A stretch of DNA of 64,000 nt, from assembly GCF_000280055.1 (NCBI RefSeq), contig NZ_ALAB01000028.1, forward strand, positions 1 through 64,000, read 5' to 3'. The first letter of the stretch is position 1, and each line of letters begins with the position of its first letter. A model generated the notes under the pieces. That model was not told the origin of the DNA and ran no database searches. It saw nothing but the letters and a program-made list of their open reading frames with translations. Both the position numbers and the translations under genes were made by a program. The stretch is from Alishewanella aestuarii B11. GTDB taxonomy: Bacteria > Pseudomonadota > Gammaproteobacteria > Enterobacterales > Alteromonadaceae. Positions 47,279 through 56,852 of the stretch are shown piece after piece.

Positions 47279-48250
47279 ATGACGCTCGACGAAATACAAC
47301 GCCTCGCGGCAGCCGATATGACGGCAGTAAACCAGCAGATATTCTCTCAGCTCAGCTCCGACGTGGCGCTGATTAACCAACTTGGTATCTACATCGTCAA
47401 TAGCGGCGGTAAAAGGTTACGCCCTTTACTGGCGGTATTAGCTGCCCGGGCACTGGGGTATCAGGGGCAGCAACATATTAGTGTTGCGGCTATTGTCGAG
47501 TTTATTCATACCTCGACCCTGCTACACGATGACGTGGTGGATGAGTCAACTATGCGCCGCGGTAAAGAAACCGCTAACGCGCTGTTCGGCAATCAGGCCA
47601 GTGTATTAGTTGGTGATTTCCTGTATAGCCGCTCGTTTCAGATGATGGTGTCATTAAACAGCATGCGCGTAATGCAGGTACTGGCCGATGCCACTAACAT
47701 TATCGCTGAAGGCGAAGTGCTGCAGCTGATGAATGTGAATGATCCTGATACTACCGAGCAAAGCTATATGCAGGTCATTTACTGCAAAACGGCCAAATTA
47801 TTTGAAGCGGCAACCCAGTTAGCCGCCGTCATTTCAAATCAGCCCGCTGCCATCGAGCAAGCGATGCAGGCCTATGGCATGCATTTGGGTACCGCCTTTC
47901 AGCTAATTGATGATGTGCTGGACTACCAGGCCGATGCTGCCGAACTGGGTAAGAATATCGGGGATGATCTGGCCGAAGGCAAGCCCACCCTGCCGCTGCT
48001 CTATGCGTTAAAACAAGGCAACGCCCGGCAGCAACACTTAATTCGCGAGGCCATTACCGAGGGTAACGGTATGCAGCACTTTAGCGAAATTATGGCAGCC
48101 TTAGAGCAAACCGGCGCCTTTGACTACACCCGTGACAAAGCAGTACAAGAAGCGAAAGCCGCGCAATTAGCGTTGCAACCACTGCCGGATAGCCCCTATA
48201 AGCAGGCGCTGTTAGCATTGGCCGATATCGCTGTATCACGCAGTCACTAA
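47279..48250 (+). CDS. ispB: Octaprenyl diphosphate synthase
   Basis: Trans-polyprenyl synthase making the isoprenoid side chain of ubiquinone/menaquinone from farnesyl diphosphate and IPP. 323 residues. The first Asp-rich motif is LLHDDVVDESTMRRG and the second LIDDVLDYQADA; GGKRLRPLL binds IPP. Product length (C40) is assigned by orthology to IspB and its position opposite rplU, not by chain-length residues. A bidirectional hairpin separates it from mdh. Confidence 0.95.
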   Translation: MTLDEIQRLAAADMTAVNQQIFSQLSSDVALINQLGIYIVNSGGKRLRPLLAVLAARALGYQGQQHISVAAIVEFIHTSTLLHDDVVDESTMRRGKETANALFGNQASVLVGDFLYSRSFQMMVSLNSMRVMQVLADATNIIAEGEVLQLMNVNDPDTTEQSYMQVIYCKTAKLFEAATQLAAVISNQPAAIEQAMQAYGMHLGTAFQLIDDVLDYQADAAELGKNIGDDLAEGKPTLPLLYALKQGNARQQHLIREAITEGNGMQHFSEIMAALEQTGAFDYTRDKAVQEAKAAQLALQPLPDSPYKQALLALADIAVSRSH

Positions 48251-48314
48251 AGGGTGCTGTCACTTAAGGGTGCTTTCACTTACAGGTGATAGCACAAACC
48301 GAATCCGCAAAAAC

Positions 48315-48339
48315 ATAAAGGCGCCAACGGCGCCTTTAT
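48315..48339. terminator. Bidirectional terminator between ispB and mdh
   Basis: ATAAAGGCGCC at 48315-48325 pairs with GGCGCCTTTAT at 48329-48339 around AAC. It lies between two convergent genes and is flanked by A-rich sequence on the left and a short T run on the right, so it can serve both. Confidence 0.88.
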
Positions 48340-48357
48340 TGTCGATTACCGCTTAGC

Positions 48358-49296
48358 TTAGTTGTTCTTAACGAACTCTTCACCCAGCGTAATGTCGGCT
48401 TTCAGGGTGCCTAACATATCGGTCATGGCTTTGTGTTCAAAAGCACTCAGCTCACCGATTGGCAGCAGGTGTTCGACACCGTTTTTGCCCAGTACGATTG
48501 GCTGAGCGAAGAAACGGGCATATTCACCGTTACCTTCTACATAAGCGTATTCAGTAACCGTTTTACCTTGTAAACCTTTAACCAGTGACAAACAGAAACG
48601 GGCAGCAGCCTGACCCATAGACAGGGTAGCCGATCCGCCACCCGCCTTAGCTTCAACAACTTCAGTACCGGCGTTCTGAATTCTGTGAGTTAGAGATTTT
48701 ACTTCCTCATCCGAGAAACTAACATCAGCCACTTGTGATAATAATGGCAGAATAGTGGTGCCACTGTGACCACCGATAACAGGCACTGCCACATCAACAG
48801 GGCTTTTGCCTTTTAATTCAGCAACGAAGGTTTCAGCACGGATCACATCCAGCGTCGTCACACCGAACAGGCGACGCGGATCGTAAGTACCGGCTTTTTT
48901 GAACACGTCAGCAGCGATAGCAACAGTGGTATTGACCGGGTTAGTGATAATACCCACCAGCGCTTTCGGGCAATTTTCAACAATGGCTTCGGCCAGAGTT
49001 TTTACCACACCGGCGTTGATATTGAATAAATCAGAGCGGTCCATACCTGGCTTGCGCGGCATACCAGCAGGGATCATCACGATATCAGCACCAAGGAGCG
49101 CCTTGCTCAGGTCTTCTTTACCAAAACCCGTTACTTTTACTGCGGTTGGGATATGGCTTAAATCAACTGCCACGCCCGGTGTTACTGGAGCCAGATCATA
49201 TAAGGCTAAGTCTGTGCCGGCAGGTAAATCTAATTTCAGTAATAAAGACAGTGCCTGACCGATACCACCGGCTGCACCTAATACGGCAACTTTCAT
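48358..49296 (-). CDS. mdh: Malate dehydrogenase
   Basis: NAD-dependent TCA-cycle enzyme interconverting malate and oxaloacetate. 312 residues as in E. coli. [20 protein letters not shown] is the nucleotide site; [14 protein letters not shown] carries substrate-binding Arg residues of the mobile loop, [10 protein letters not shown] the next Arg/Asp, and [13 protein letters not shown] the catalytic His. The start at 49296 gives the standard N-terminus; the ORF could open four codons upstream. Divergent from argR, as in E. coli. Confidence 0.97.
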   Translation of the reverse strand: MKVAVLGAAGGIGQALSLLLKLDLPAGTDLALYDLAPVTPGVAVDLSHIPTAVKVTGFGKEDLSKALLGADIVMIPAGMPRKPGMDRSDLFNINAGVVKTLAEAIVENCPKALVGIITNPVNTTVAIAADVFKKAGTYDPRRLFGVTTLDVIRAETFVAELKGKSPVDVAVPVIGGHSGTTILPLLSQVADVSFSDEEVKSLTHRIQNAGTEVVEAKAGGGSATLSMGQAAARFCLSLVKGLQGKTVTEYAYVEGNGEYARFFAQPIVLGKNGVEHLLPIGELSAFEHKAMTDMLGTLKADITLGEEFVKNN

Positions 49297-49511
49297 GATT
49301 CTCTCCAATTTTACAGTTCAGAATAACCGCGCCAACAATACTGAAATGGCGGCGAAAATACAAATATCTTACGCCTAAAGTCTAAACAATTTCGGCAGTT
49401 CAGCCGATGCCAAAGCATCTAAATAGCGTAAAGGCTATTTTACTGTACCAACTGCATTGTTGCGCGATTTTTGTTAGTATCCGGGAAAAGAATAATGCGG
49501 AAACTCAAACT

Positions 49512-49979
49512 ATGACAAAACAAAACCGCCAGGAAGCGCTGATCCATGCATTTAAAGCCTTATTGAAAACGGAAAGTTTTGGTTCTCAGGGCGAAATTGT
49601 CGATGCGCTGAAAAAAGAAGGGTTTGATAACGTTAGCCAGTCCAAAGTCTCCCGTATGCTGAGCAAATACGGTGCGGTACGCACCCGTAATGCCAGACAG
49701 GAAATGGTCTACACCCTGCCACCGGAGCTGGGGGTACCTACCACCAAAAGCCCGCTACGGCAGTTGGTGCTGGATATCGAGCACAACGATGTGATGATTA
49801 TTATCCGTACCAGCCCGGGTGCGGCGCAACTGATTGCCCGCTTGCTGGATTCAGTTGGTAAAGCGGAAGGCGTATTGGGGACCATCGCGGGTGACGATAC
49901 GATTTTTATTGCGCCGATTAGCGTGAAAAATATCGACTTTACTTTGCAAAAAGTGACGGAGTTATTCGAAAAGGTCTGA
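49512..49979 (+). CDS. argR: Arginine repressor ArgR
   Basis: Arginine-dependent hexameric repressor of arginine biosynthesis; also a recombination accessory factor in E. coli. 155 residues: winged helix (residues about 1-70, with [20 protein letters not shown]), and a C-terminal hexamerisation and arginine domain ([33 protein letters not shown]) with the GTIAGDDT arginine-binding loop. The ATG at 49512 matches E. coli ArgR; an ORF opening 35 codons upstream has no similarity. Its last 18 bases overlap the end of the convergent DyP gene. Confidence 0.95.
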   Translation: MTKQNRQEALIHAFKALLKTESFGSQGEIVDALKKEGFDNVSQSKVSRMLSKYGAVRTRNARQEMVYTLPPELGVPTTKSPLRQLVLDIEHNDVMIIIRTSPGAAQLIARLLDSVGKAEGVLGTIAGDDTIFIAPISVKNIDFTLQKVTELFEKV

Positions 49980-50912
49980 GGATGTACCAAGGCTGCCATT
50001 AGCGGCAGCCTCCAGAAAGCCCAGAGCAGGAACAAAAAAGGCCGCGGCTAAATCGATGCGGTAGAAATCCAGCAGGCTGTCGTAATATCGCCCTTCATTT
50101 AAGCCTAAGCGGTAATGCCATTGCTGTGCAAAGCGCTCGGCCTGATGACTAAAGTTCAGCACCAACAGGCCCTGACTATTGCCCTGCGCAAAAGGCATAT
50201 TTTGTTGCAGCAGAGGGAGCGGTGCTAACCCGCCAGCCAGACTGCACTGCAGATGGCTGTTAGGCAACAGTCGCTCAGCCGGTAGCGGCTTGCCATCGGT
50301 TTTCGCAAACCCCAGAATCTCTTCCTGTTGCGCTACGGTCAGTTGCTGCCAGTGTTTCAGGTCCAGGTTGGCACGATAAAAATGCAAATAACTACCGCCA
50401 GCGAACATGGGGGAATCGACAGCCGGCACCAAAGCAGCCTGACGCCGTTTTATACCGCGGGGATTCTGCGGCGCATCCGGAAAACCGGTAAGTTGCCTGC
50501 CATCCAAATAACGGAAGCCGGAGAGTTGCTCAGACACTTCAATATTCGCCAGCAACAGCTGCTGGATCTGTTGTAGCGCAATATAGTTTACATCCAAGCG
50601 ATCCGATCTGACCTGGATCAGTAAATCAGCCATACTGCAGCTCACTGCCAGATGCTCTGAAGGTAGTACCGGAAAGGCCTGCAAGCCTGACGGGCGTTGC
50701 CAGGGATAAAGGCTATCCCAATAATGACTACTGATAGCCACCAGACCGGTTAGCATCGACTCCGAAAAATGTTCGGCCAAGCGTTGCAACATTTGTGGAA
50801 TGCGCAGCAGCTTTTGCCGCAAAATGGCTTCCTGCCCGTCCAGGACGTTACACAGCAAATAGCTCGCATGTAAATTTGCTTCGGCACAAATGCCTAATTG
50901 TTCCCGCGCCAT
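49962..50912 (-). CDS. DyP-type peroxidase-like haem protein (YfeX-like) with altered active site
   Basis: A 316-residue protein aligned by eye with the YfeX group of dye-decolorising peroxidases. [19 protein letters not shown] (residues 133-151) matches the YfeX stretch that contains [27 protein letters not shown] the next block, and [10 protein letters not shown] the block with the proximal haem ligand (His220). The catalytic Asp is kept (Asp146), but the second Gly of GxxDG is Ala, and the distal Arg of YfeX (VRQSLPYG) is replaced by Gln (LQQNMPFA, Gln236). Haem binding is plausible; classical peroxidase activity is doubtful. It has no signal peptide. The alignment rests on my memory of E. 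coli YfeX. Monocistronic, convergent and overlapping with argR. Confidence 0.8.
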   Translation of the reverse strand: MAREQLGICAEANLHASYLLCNVLDGQEAILRQKLLRIPQMLQRLAEHFSESMLTGLVAISSHYWDSLYPWQRPSGLQAFPVLPSEHLAVSCSMADLLIQVRSDRLDVNYIALQQIQQLLLANIEVSEQLSGFRYLDGRQLTGFPDAPQNPRGIKRRQAALVPAVDSPMFAGGSYLHFYRANLDLKHWQQLTVAQQEEILGFAKTDGKPLPAERLLPNSHLQCSLAGGLAPLPLLQQNMPFAQGNSQGLLVLNFSHQAERFAQQWHYRLGLNEGRYYDSLLDFYRIDLAAAFFVPALGFLEAAANGSLGTSSDLFE

Positions 50913-50992
50913 GCCAGTGTAAGAGTTCCGGTCTGTTTAATATCCTTGCCCCTAGTATACCCTAAATCAGTCTAAGCTTAATCCCCCGAAAG

Positions 50993-51014
50993 TTTGTGAG
51001 ATATATCTCACAAA
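50993..51014. promoter_or_regulatory. Perfect 22-bp palindrome, operator candidate
   Basis: TTTGTGAGATA is followed at once by its exact complement, giving a gapless 22-base palindrome in the spacer between the DyP gene (81 bp from its start codon) and the CsrB-like RNA (about 170 bp from its likely start). The TGTGA and TCACA halves are eight bases apart, not six as in a CRP site. The cognate regulator is unknown. Confidence 0.6.
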
Positions 51015-51126
51015 AGACGCAGCCAAAACGCTATTTTTAGCCACCACCTTAGGAACAAAATACAATAAACATCTGTATTTAAATAACTTATTCAAATTAA
51101 CCACTATCTTACAACTTTATGACTAA

Positions 51127-51144
51127 GGTACGAATTGTCTTACA
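51127..51144 (+). promoter_or_regulatory. Possible GacA/UvrY box upstream of the CsrB-like RNA
   Basis: GGTACG-N6-CTTACA fits the GacA/UvrY consensus TGTAAG-N6-CTTACA at 10 of 12 positions. It lies about 45 bases before the likely transcription start; a -10-like CATAAT sits at 51171-51176, and no good -35 is visible, as expected for an activator-dependent promoter. A second CTTACA half-site lies about 35 bases upstream. Confidence 0.45.
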
Positions 51145-51182
51145 TGCCCCCAAAAGCTGCGGCAAAGGTGCATAATACTCAC

Positions 51183-51636
51183 ATCGACGGAATGATAGCT
51201 GACAGGAAGTTAGCTGGCAGGATGCCCGACAGGAGTCGAGCGCTTTAATGCGCAGCAGGTGCCGGATGCACTGAACAGGCAGGATGCACAAGGAAGAAAC
51301 AGGACACCTTCAGGATGAAGAAGGCTCGGCAGGATGAAAGAGCTTTGATGGACAGCCTTGGATGGCAATATTGTTCCCGGGTCGCAGGCTGCGGCCAGGC
51401 AGATGGTAGTAAGGATAGCCGTTACCATCATAGGATAAGTCATCGTTGATGACGGCAGGATGCACTAGCGGGCACCGGAGTGCCCACTACCGGAACTCAG
51501 GATACTGACCGGATGTCAGTTGCAGGATGCTCAGGCGGGATGCCATCAGGACGAACAGGATTTGCCTCAGGGATCGAGGTTGCAATGGATGCATCAGGAA
51601 TCAGTGGCCGCGCAGTTTGCGGCCAGCTTCCTTTAT
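51183..51636 (+). ncRNA. csrB: CsrB-family CsrA-sequestering regulatory RNA
   Basis: This interval encodes no credible protein and is dense in GGA: I count about 26, six of them inside an exact CAGGATG, the classic CsrB repeat. Several lie in hairpin loops: GTGC-CGGAT-GCAC (51259-51271), CTTC-AGGAT-GAAG (51308-51320), GGGCAC-CGGA-GTGCCC (51470-51485), ACTGAC-CGGAT-GTCAGT (51504-51520) and GGC-GGGAT-GCC (51534-51544). These are CsrA-binding structures as known from E. coli CsrB/CsrC. A terminator-like hairpin at 51605-51625 closes the unit. The 5' end is estimated from a -10-like box; length about 450 nt. CsrA itself is not in the window. Confidence 0.85.
51605..51634 (+). terminator. Terminator hairpin of the CsrB-like RNA
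   Basis: TGGCCGC at 51605-51611 pairs with GCGGCCA at 51619-51625 around a seven-base loop, followed by GCTTCCTTTAT. The T-tract is interrupted, so termination may be leaky; T-runs near 51648 and 51662 could serve as later stops. Confidence 0.6.
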
Positions 51637-51778
51637 ACGACCTCACTTTTTTCGCCCCAGCTTTTTTACCCCAAATACACGCTAATATTTTTTTCAGCTA
51701 ATACCAGCTACCTTTCTGGCCGCCTTATTTTCGCTTGCCTTTGCACACCCGTGCCTGGCGCAACAGTTCCGCTGACAG

Positions 51779-51808
51779 ATAAAAAAACCCCGCGGCTTTC
51801 ACCACGGG
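51779..51808 (-). terminator. Intrinsic terminator of amtB
   Basis: CCCCGCGG at 51787-51794 pairs with CCACGGGG at 51801-51808 (one mismatch) around CTTTCA. Read on the minus strand it is followed by seven T. It lies about 135 bases after the amtB stop codon. The stretches on either side of it (51640-51778 and 51809-51942) show nothing else that I can support. Confidence 0.85.
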
Positions 51809-51942
51809 GCGTCAAATTCAGACAAAGGACAAGGATAGACGTGTTTAGGTGGTTCAGGTTTAGTGGGGATTGCCGGTTAGCGGTGCTAACAGGGTTTCGC
51901 CCACAGGCTCCCGCAACGTGCCACCTGCACGCTGCGGGCTGC

Positions 51943-53211
51943 TTACTTTACCGAGGCGACAAATTCAGGATAGGCTTCGATACCACACTCTGAGCTGTCG
52001 ACACCCTCGTATTCGGCTTCTTCGCTGACCCGGATACCGATCACTAATTTCAGTACGAACCATACTAATAAACTGGTGGCAAATACCCAACCGAAGATGG
52101 TCAGAGCACCAATAAGCTGGCCGCTAAAGCTGCTATCGGCATTAGTAATAGGGACTAACAATAAGCCATAGAAGCCAACCACACCGTGCACCGAAATCGC
52201 ACCAACCGGATCATCGATTTTGCTTTTATCCAAAGCCAAAATTGAAGCGACCACTAATACACCGGCTATCGCACCGAAGATCGCGGCTTGTAATGGTGTC
52301 GGCGTCGAAGGTTCAGCAGTAATCGCCACCAATCCCGCCAGGGCGCCGTTTAGCGCCATGGTCAGGTCGGCTTTGCGGAACAGGATCACCGAGGTAATCA
52401 GGGCGGCAACCACGCCTGAGGCAGCGGCGGCGTTGGTATTCAAAAACACCACCGCAACACTGTGCGCATTGGCAATATCGCCCAGTTTTAATACCGAGCC
52501 GCCGTTAAAGCCAAACCAACCCATCCACAGGATCAAAGTACCTAAAGCTGCCAGCGGCATATTGGCACCTGGGATCGCATTGACTTTACCGTCTTTACCG
52601 TATTTGCCTTTACGGGCGCCTAACAGTAATACCCCGGCCAATGCAGCTGCAGCACCCGCCATATGCACTATGCCTGAGCCGGCAAAGTCAGAGAAACCCA
52701 GATCGCCTAAGTTATATAAGCCAAATACTTCTTTACCGCCCCAGGTCCAGCTGCCTTGCATCGGGTAGATAAAGCCGGTCATGACCACGGCAAAGGCTAA
52801 AAAGGCCCATAATTTCATCCGCTCCGCTACAGCACCAGAGACAATCGACATTGCTGTCGCGACAAAGACCACCTGAAAGAAGAAGTCAGAAGCACCGGAA
52901 TAGACAGCGTCACCGGTAAAATCATCTTGCTCCGCAAAGGAGGCTAAAGTGGCATCAACATCAATTTCAGCGATACCTTGCAGGAAAATGCCGCCATCGT
53001 ACATAAAGTAGTAGCCGCAGACTAAATACATGATGCAGGCAATCGAATAGAGCGCGACATTCTTAGTCAGAATTTCGGTAGTGTTCTTGGCCCGCACCAG
53101 ACCGGCTTCCAGCATCGAAAAGCCCGCCGCCATCCACATCACCAGCACCCCACAGATCAGGAAGTAGAAGGTGTCCATTGCAAACTGTAAATGATAAATT
53201 TGTTCTTGCAT
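51943..53211 (-). CDS. amtB: Ammonium transporter AmtB
   Basis: Trimeric inner-membrane ammonium channel of 422 residues and eleven predicted helices. The twin pore His are in GSGIVHMAGAAAALAG and ISVHGVVGFYGLL; the first family motif is TFYFLICGVLVMWMAAGFSMLEAGLVRAKN. There is no clear cleavable signal. GlnK binds the cytoplasmic face under nitrogen sufficiency and blocks the channel. It lies 11 bases downstream of glnK in the standard glnK-amtB operon. Confidence 0.95.
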   Translation of the reverse strand: MQEQIYHLQFAMDTFYFLICGVLVMWMAAGFSMLEAGLVRAKNTTEILTKNVALYSIACIMYLVCGYYFMYDGGIFLQGIAEIDVDATLASFAEQDDFTGDAVYSGASDFFFQVVFVATAMSIVSGAVAERMKLWAFLAFAVVMTGFIYPMQGSWTWGGKEVFGLYNLGDLGFSDFAGSGIVHMAGAAAALAGVLLLGARKGKYGKDGKVNAIPGANMPLAALGTLILWMGWFGFNGGSVLKLGDIANAHSVAVVFLNTNAAAASGVVAALITSVILFRKADLTMALNGALAGLVAITAEPSTPTPLQAAIFGAIAGVLVVASILALDKSKIDDPVGAISVHGVVGFYGLLLVPITNADSSFSGQLIGALTIFGWVFATSLLVWFVLKLVIGIRVSEEAEYEGVDSSECGIEAYPEFVASVK

Positions 53212-53222
53212 GGCAAGGCTCC

Positions 53223-53579
<357 letters not shown>

Positions 53580-53608
53580 CTAATTATGCTGTTCGCTTAA
53601 AAAGATAA

Positions 53609-53623
53609 GAAAACCTTGTGCCA
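53609..53623 (-). promoter_or_regulatory. Sigma-54-type promoter of glnK-amtB
   Basis: On the minus strand, TGGCAC at 53623-53618, five bases, then TTTC at 53612-53609, gives the -24/-12 spacing of an RpoN promoter (consensus TGGCAC-N5-TTGC, one mismatch). It ends 47 bases before the glnK start codon, which fits NtrC-dependent expression under nitrogen limitation. Confidence 0.75.
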
Positions 53624-53680
53624 AGATTTTTATTTGATATAAAACATACACTTAAGCTTTATGGCTTACAGTTGGCGAAA

Positions 53681-53707
53681 AAAAACGCACCAGTTTAGTG
53701 CGTTTTT
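53681..53707. terminator. yacL terminator overlapping a possible NtrC site
   Basis: AAAAACGCAC at 53681-53690 pairs perfectly with GTGCGTTTTT at 53698-53707 around CAGTTTA, giving a terminator with T-runs on both strands, 76 bases after the yacL stop. The core GCAC-N7-GTGC also matches the NtrC enhancer pattern, about 70 bases upstream of the sigma-54 promoter of glnK. Confidence 0.75.
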
Positions 53708-53782
53708 CCCTGCCAGAGTGCAAGCCAGTACCCGTATCAGCGATCTGAAAAGCATCGTATCGGCATGACGTTATGTAGCAGG

Positions 53783-54172
53783 TTATGCCGGCAGAAACTC
53801 CTGCCAGGCTTGTAGCAACAGTAACAAGTCTGCCAGCCCGCATTCGCTTACAAGCCCGCTTTCATCCAGCTGTAAATCGTCGTCCAGCTCCTCCGGTAGT
53901 AATTGTACGGCCAACTCACCGCTCTCCGTCGCCAACAGACTATTATGGCAAACCCGCACTTCCTGCTGCTGTACCAGTAAGCTAAATTCTCGCCCCTGAT
54001 ACTGCCAGTCCTGGTAGGGCTTGAGTGCCTGTAGCTGGTTTAGCAGCGGCTGGTAAGCACTGGCGCGGTGGGCAAACTCATCCAGCAGAAATTGCTGCAG
54101 CGCCGCTTGTTCAGTGGCGAGTTTAAGCCGGTAGCGCCGGCTGTCGCGATCATAGATAAAGTCGTATTCCAT
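53783..54172 (-). CDS. yacL: YacL/UPF0231 family protein
   Basis: Small acidic protein (129 residues) matching the UPF0231 family, of which E. coli YacL is the type: it begins MEYDFIYDRDSRRYRLKL where YacL has MDYEFLRD, and ends with an Asp/Glu-rich block (LLPEELDDDLQLDESG) and GLADLLLLLQAWQEFL. Function unknown. In E. coli yacL also lies just after acnB, and the same order holds here, which strengthens the assignment. Start set at the ATG at 54172 by homology; a TTG three codons earlier is possible. Confidence 0.88.
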   Translation of the reverse strand: MEYDFIYDRDSRRYRLKLATEQAALQQFLLDEFAHRASAYQPLLNQLQALKPYQDWQYQGREFSLLVQQQEVRVCHNSLLATESGELAVQLLPEELDDDLQLDESGLVSECGLADLLLLLQAWQEFLPA

Positions 54173-54206
54173 CTTTGCCAACTGTTTGCTTTATTGCGGC
54201 TGCAGA

Positions 54207-54237
54207 AATAACAACGCCTGCACAAGGCAGGCGTTGT
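54207..54237 (-). terminator. Terminator hairpin after acnB
   Basis: ACAACGCCTG at 54211-54220 pairs perfectly with CAGGCGTTGT at 54228-54237 around seven bases. On the minus strand it is followed by TATTTCT. It lies 18 bases after the acnB stop and just before yacL. Confidence 0.8.
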
Positions 54238-54254
54238 TAGTCGTTACTAAGTGC

Positions 54255-56852
54255 TTACACCGCTTGCTGGATAATTACATTATCCGCTTTTTTGGTGTAC
54301 TGCGGCATCTTATGGAAGTTCAGGTAGCGATAGGTATCGGCTGCCGTAGCATCGATCTGTTTCGCATATTCCATATATTCTGCCACTGTCGGTAATCTTC
54401 CGATAATTGAAGATACCGCAGCCAGTTCAGCTGACGCCAGATACACGTTAGCACCCTGACCTAAACGGTTCGGGAAGTTACGGGTAGAAGTAGACACCAC
54501 CGTTGACTTCTCAGCTACGCGTGCCTGGTTACCCATACAGAGTGAACAGCCTGGCATCTCGGTGCGGGCACCCACTTTGCCATAAATACCGTAGTAACCT
54601 TCTTCGGTCAGCTGGGCCTGGTCCATCTTAGTCGGTGGCGCGATCCATAACCGGGTTGGTAACTGGCCTTTGAACTTATCCAGTAACTTACCGGCAGCAC
54701 GGAAGTGACCAATGTTAGTCATACAAGAACCGATAAAGACTTCATCAATCTTGTCGCCGGCAACTTCAGACAGTAAACGGGCATCATCCGGATCGTTTGG
54801 TGCACACAGCACTGGCTCTTTAATCTCAGCAAGATCGATTTCGATCACTTCAGTGTATTCAGCATCAGCATCGGCTTCCATCAGCTGTGGATCTTTCAGC
54901 CAGGCCTGCATCGCATTGATCCGGCGCTCGATAGTGCGCACATCACCGTAACCTTCAGCGATCATCCACTTCAGCATCACGATATTCGATTCCAGATATT
55001 CGGCAATCGACTCTTTTGACAGCTTGATGGTACAACCGGCTGCTGAACGCTCAGCAGACGCATCAGATAATTCAAACGCCTGCTCTACGGTCAGATTCGG
55101 TAAACCTTCGATTTCCAGAATGCGGCCAGAGAAGATGTTCTTCTTACCTTTCTTATCAACAGTCAGTAAACCTTTCTGAATGGCAACATAAGGAATGGCG
55201 TGCACTAAGTCGCGCAGCGTAATACCAGGCTGCATTTCGCCTTTAAAGCGCACCAGTACCGACTCTGGCATATCCAGTGGCATTACACCGGTAGCCGCAG
55301 CGAACGCCACTAAACCTGAACCTGCCGGGAACGAAATACCAATCGGGAAACGGGTATGTGAGTCACCACCGGTACCCACAGTATCTGGCAGCAACATACG
55401 GTTTAACCAGCTGTGGATAATACCATCGCCCGGACGCAGTGAAACACCGCCACGGTTCATAATAAAGTCTGGCAGAGTATGATGCGTATCCACGTCAACC
55501 GGCTTCGGATAAGCGGCTGTGTGACAGAACGACTGCATCGTCAGATCGGCAGAGAAACCTAAACAGGCTAAGTCTTTTAACTCGTCACGGGTCATAGGGC
55601 CAGTGGTGTCTTGTGAACCCACTGTGGTCATCTTCGGCTCACAGTAAGTGCCCGGACGCACGCCTTTCACACCACACGCCTTACCTACCATTTTCTGCGC
55701 CAGCGTAAAGCCTTTGCCAGTGTCGGCTTTGGCTTGTGGGCGACGGAATTTGTCAGAGGCAGCTAAACCTAAGAACTCACGGGCACGGTCAGTTAAACCA
55801 CGGCCGATAATCAGTGGAATACGGCCACCGGCACGCACTTCATCAATTAACACGTCAGTTGCCAGGCTGAATTCAGCCAGCACTTCGCCGCTACCATGGC
55901 GCACGATTTTGCCTTCATATGGCAGAATGTCGATCACATCGCCCATCTCGAGCTTGCTGACATCAACCTCAATTGGCAGTGCACCTGAGTCTTCCATGGT
56001 ATTGAAGAAAATCGGCGCAATCTTACCGCCTAATACAAAGCCGCCACCGCGCTTGTTCGGTACGTATGGAATATCGTCACCCATAAACCACAGCACTGAG
56101 TTAGTGGCTGATTTACGTGATGAACCGGTACCCACTACGTCACCGACATAAGCCAGTGGGAAACCTTTTTGTTTCAACTGTTCCAGCTGCTTGATCGGAC
56201 CAACAGTACCAGGCTGATCCGGTTCGATACCTTCGCGGCTGTTTTTCAACATGGCTAACGCATGCAGTGGGATGTCCGGGCGTGACCAGGCATCCGGTGC
56301 AGGTGATAAATCGTCGGTGTTGGTTTCACCGGCTACTTTAAACACGGTAACGGTAATTTTCTTCGCCAGTTCTGGCTTGGCTTCAAACCATTCGGCGTCA
56401 GCCCAGCTTTGCAGTACTTGTTTGGCATACTGATTACCGGCATCCGCTTTCTCGGTGACGTCATGGAAAGCATCGAAAATCAGTAAGGTGTGTGACAGCG
56501 CCTTGGCGGCAACTGGCGCCAGCTTGGCATCATCCAGCAGGCTGATTAGTGGCTCAATATTGTAACCACCCATCATAGTACCCAACAGCTCAACGGCACG
56601 CTCGGCACTGATTAACGGGCTCTTCGCTTCGCCTTTGGCGACCGCCGCCAGGAAACCGGCTTTAACATAAGCGGCCTCATCAACGCCAGGCGGAACCCGG
56701 TTGACCAGCAGATCTAAAATAACCTCTTCCTCGCCTTTTGGCGGGTTCTTTAATAATTCAACTAAGGCAGCAACTTGCTCAGCATTTAAGGGCTTAGCTG
56801 GGATACCCTGGGCGGCGCGTTCCGCCACGTGTTCACGATATTCTTGTAACAC
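54255..56852 (-). CDS. acnB: Aconitate hydratase B
   Basis: Main TCA-cycle aconitase (citrate to isocitrate), with a [4Fe-4S] cluster. 865 residues, as in E. coli AcnB (865). The HEAT-like domain at the N-terminus ([20 protein letters not shown]), the swivel domain placed before the catalytic domains, and the cluster ligands in TQDTT-type and [14 protein letters not shown] plus [13 protein letters not shown] (three Cys) define type B. AcnB apo-protein is also an mRNA-binding regulator in E. coli. Followed by a hairpin and yacL. Confidence 0.97.
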   Translation of the reverse strand: MLQEYREHVAERAAQGIPAKPLNAEQVAALVELLKNPPKGEEEVILDLLVNRVPPGVDEAAYVKAGFLAAVAKGEAKSPLISAERAVELLGTMMGGYNIEPLISLLDDAKLAPVAAKALSHTLLIFDAFHDVTEKADAGNQYAKQVLQSWADAEWFEAKPELAKKITVTVFKVAGETNTDDLSPAPDAWSRPDIPLHALAMLKNSREGIEPDQPGTVGPIKQLEQLKQKGFPLAYVGDVVGTGSSRKSATNSVLWFMGDDIPYVPNKRGGGFVLGGKIAPIFFNTMEDSGALPIEVDVSKLEMGDVIDILPYEGKIVRHGSGEVLAEFSLATDVLIDEVRAGGRIPLIIGRGLTDRAREFLGLAASDKFRRPQAKADTGKGFTLAQKMVGKACGVKGVRPGTYCEPKMTTVGSQDTTGPMTRDELKDLACLGFSADLTMQSFCHTAAYPKPVDVDTHHTLPDFIMNRGGVSLRPGDGIIHSWLNRMLLPDTVGTGGDSHTRFPIGISFPAGSGLVAFAAATGVMPLDMPESVLVRFKGEMQPGITLRDLVHAIPYVAIQKGLLTVDKKGKKNIFSGRILEIEGLPNLTVEQAFELSDASAERSAAGCTIKLSKESIAEYLESNIVMLKWMIAEGYGDVRTIERRINAMQAWLKDPQLMEADADAEYTEVIEIDLAEIKEPVLCAPNDPDDARLLSEVAGDKIDEVFIGSCMTNIGHFRAAGKLLDKFKGQLPTRLWIAPPTKMDQAQLTEEGYYGIYGKVGARTEMPGCSLCMGNQARVAEKSTVVSTSTRNFPNRLGQGANVYLASAELAAVSSIIGRLPTVAEYMEYAKQIDATAADTYRYLNFHKMPQYTKKADNVIIQQAV

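Noticed and set aside
50993-51014. CRP site in the DyP/CsrB intergenic region
   Set aside because: The arms TGTGA and TCACA are eight bases apart; CRP needs six, so I list it only as an unassigned palindrome.
51210-51993. Open reading frames of 73-157 residues in both orientations over the gap between the DyP gene and amtB
   Set aside because: They arise from the repeated GGA-rich sequence, have no ribosome binding sites or family resemblance, and disagree with each other; the interval is better explained as a CsrB-like RNA and a terminator region.
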